64,000 bases of DNA, taken from positions 135,736-199,735 of the forward strand of contig CAVRTM010000006.1 of NCBI GenBank assembly GCA_963724015.1, given 5' to 3'. Positions 63,745 to 64,000 of the stretch are shown piece by piece (within the stretch, counting starts at the first letter, position 1; every line of letters begins with the position of its first letter). The translations under genes were made by a program, and so were the position numbers. Under the pieces are notes generated by a model. It ran no database searches and had not been told where the DNA came from. It was given only the letters and a program-made list of their open reading frames with translations. The DNA comes from CAVRTM01 sp963724015. Its GTDB lineage: Bacteria; Actinomycetota; Actinomycetes; Actinomycetales; Dermatophilaceae.

Positions 63745-64000
63745 CCTGCGGGGAGTGACCGAGCGGGTCGCCGCCACCATGCCATGGCGTGCAGCGCGGT
63801 CCGGGCGCCTCGCATCCGCCATCCGACGTCTCCGCGGCGTTCACCCCCCGGGGGTGGCGGGAACGCGTGGGGGTGGGCGACGTCCCATCTCCCCGCATCG
63901 AAGGCGGTCCCTCCAGGCCGCTGGGTGCGCTGTGCGCGCCAGCGCCGGCCCCAGCCCGCGGCCGCCGTCGGTCAGAGGGCACCGTTGCACAGGTTTGAGC
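63745..64000. other. Right-edge sequence without a recognisable gene
   Basis: Short GC-rich ORFs only; none shows family character. Any gene that continues past the window edge cannot be judged. Confidence 0.5.

Overview
The window is high-GC DNA from an actinobacterium. It carries a complete Pup-proteasome pathway (pup, dop, pafA, prcB, prcA, the Mpa/ARC ATPase, and the regulator pair pafB/pafC). It also has the mycothiol enzyme mshC, an F420-type LLM oxidoreductase, and families largely confined to Actinomycetia (DUF3866, DUF3090, SCO1664-like, DUF5703). I cannot fix the genus from sequence alone.

Region 1 (1-25,360) is the protein quality-control and DNA-damage neighbourhood. In order it holds tatC/tatA, pafC/pafB, two FKBP isomerases, pafA, a heterodimeric ABC exporter with a candidate operator, an NmrA-like gene coupled to prcA, prcA-prcB-pup-dop, a hydrolase, a Nudix enzyme, the Mpa ATPase, trmI, a site-2 protease, a RecB-like nuclease and a DUF222/HNH nuclease. 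The RecB-like gene has a promoter that reads as a PafBC-type DNA-damage promoter. The HNH gene has a perfect LexA (SOS) box between its -10 and its start codon. Region 2 (25,360-47,500) is ordinary chromosome: an omega-amino-acid catabolic operon (class III aminotransferase, mmsA) divergent from a MocR/GabR regulator, then HAD, metH, PAC2, mshC, SCO1664/DUF3090/histidine phosphatase, CorA, CPBP protease, uppP, oxidoreductases, an M20 peptidase and tRNA-Leu(GAG).

Region 3 (47,500-62,340) is a genomic island that starts at tRNA-Leu. It contains a broken tyrosine integrase, IS256, IS110 and ISL3 remnants, and one complete IS21-type element with 49-bp inverted repeats. Base composition is visibly less GC-rich in its first part. 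Cargo genes are a lone methyltransferase, a tail-anchored protein of unknown function, and a cluster at 53.4-59.8 kb. That cluster has a gene resembling the cytosolic domain of the FlhA/SctV (FHIPEP) export-gate family, a membrane protein with a Ser/Thr linker, a tandem peptidoglycan-binding-fold protein without a signal peptide, and a multidomain SIR2-like protein. It is the best candidate for an undescribed, possibly defence-related, system. Region 4 (62,700-63,750) is a DUF2975 membrane protein plus HTH regulator pair behind a 17-bp palindrome.

Two window-wide points matter. First, about twenty conserved genes are interrupted by apparent single-base indels, mostly one extra G or C, including several genes expected to be intact. 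Sequencing or assembly error is the likeliest cause, so frameshifts inside the island should not be taken as decay without checking. Second, many genes have a TAnnnT-like hexamer 6-8 nt before the start codon and no Shine-Dalgarno, which indicates widespread leaderless transcription.
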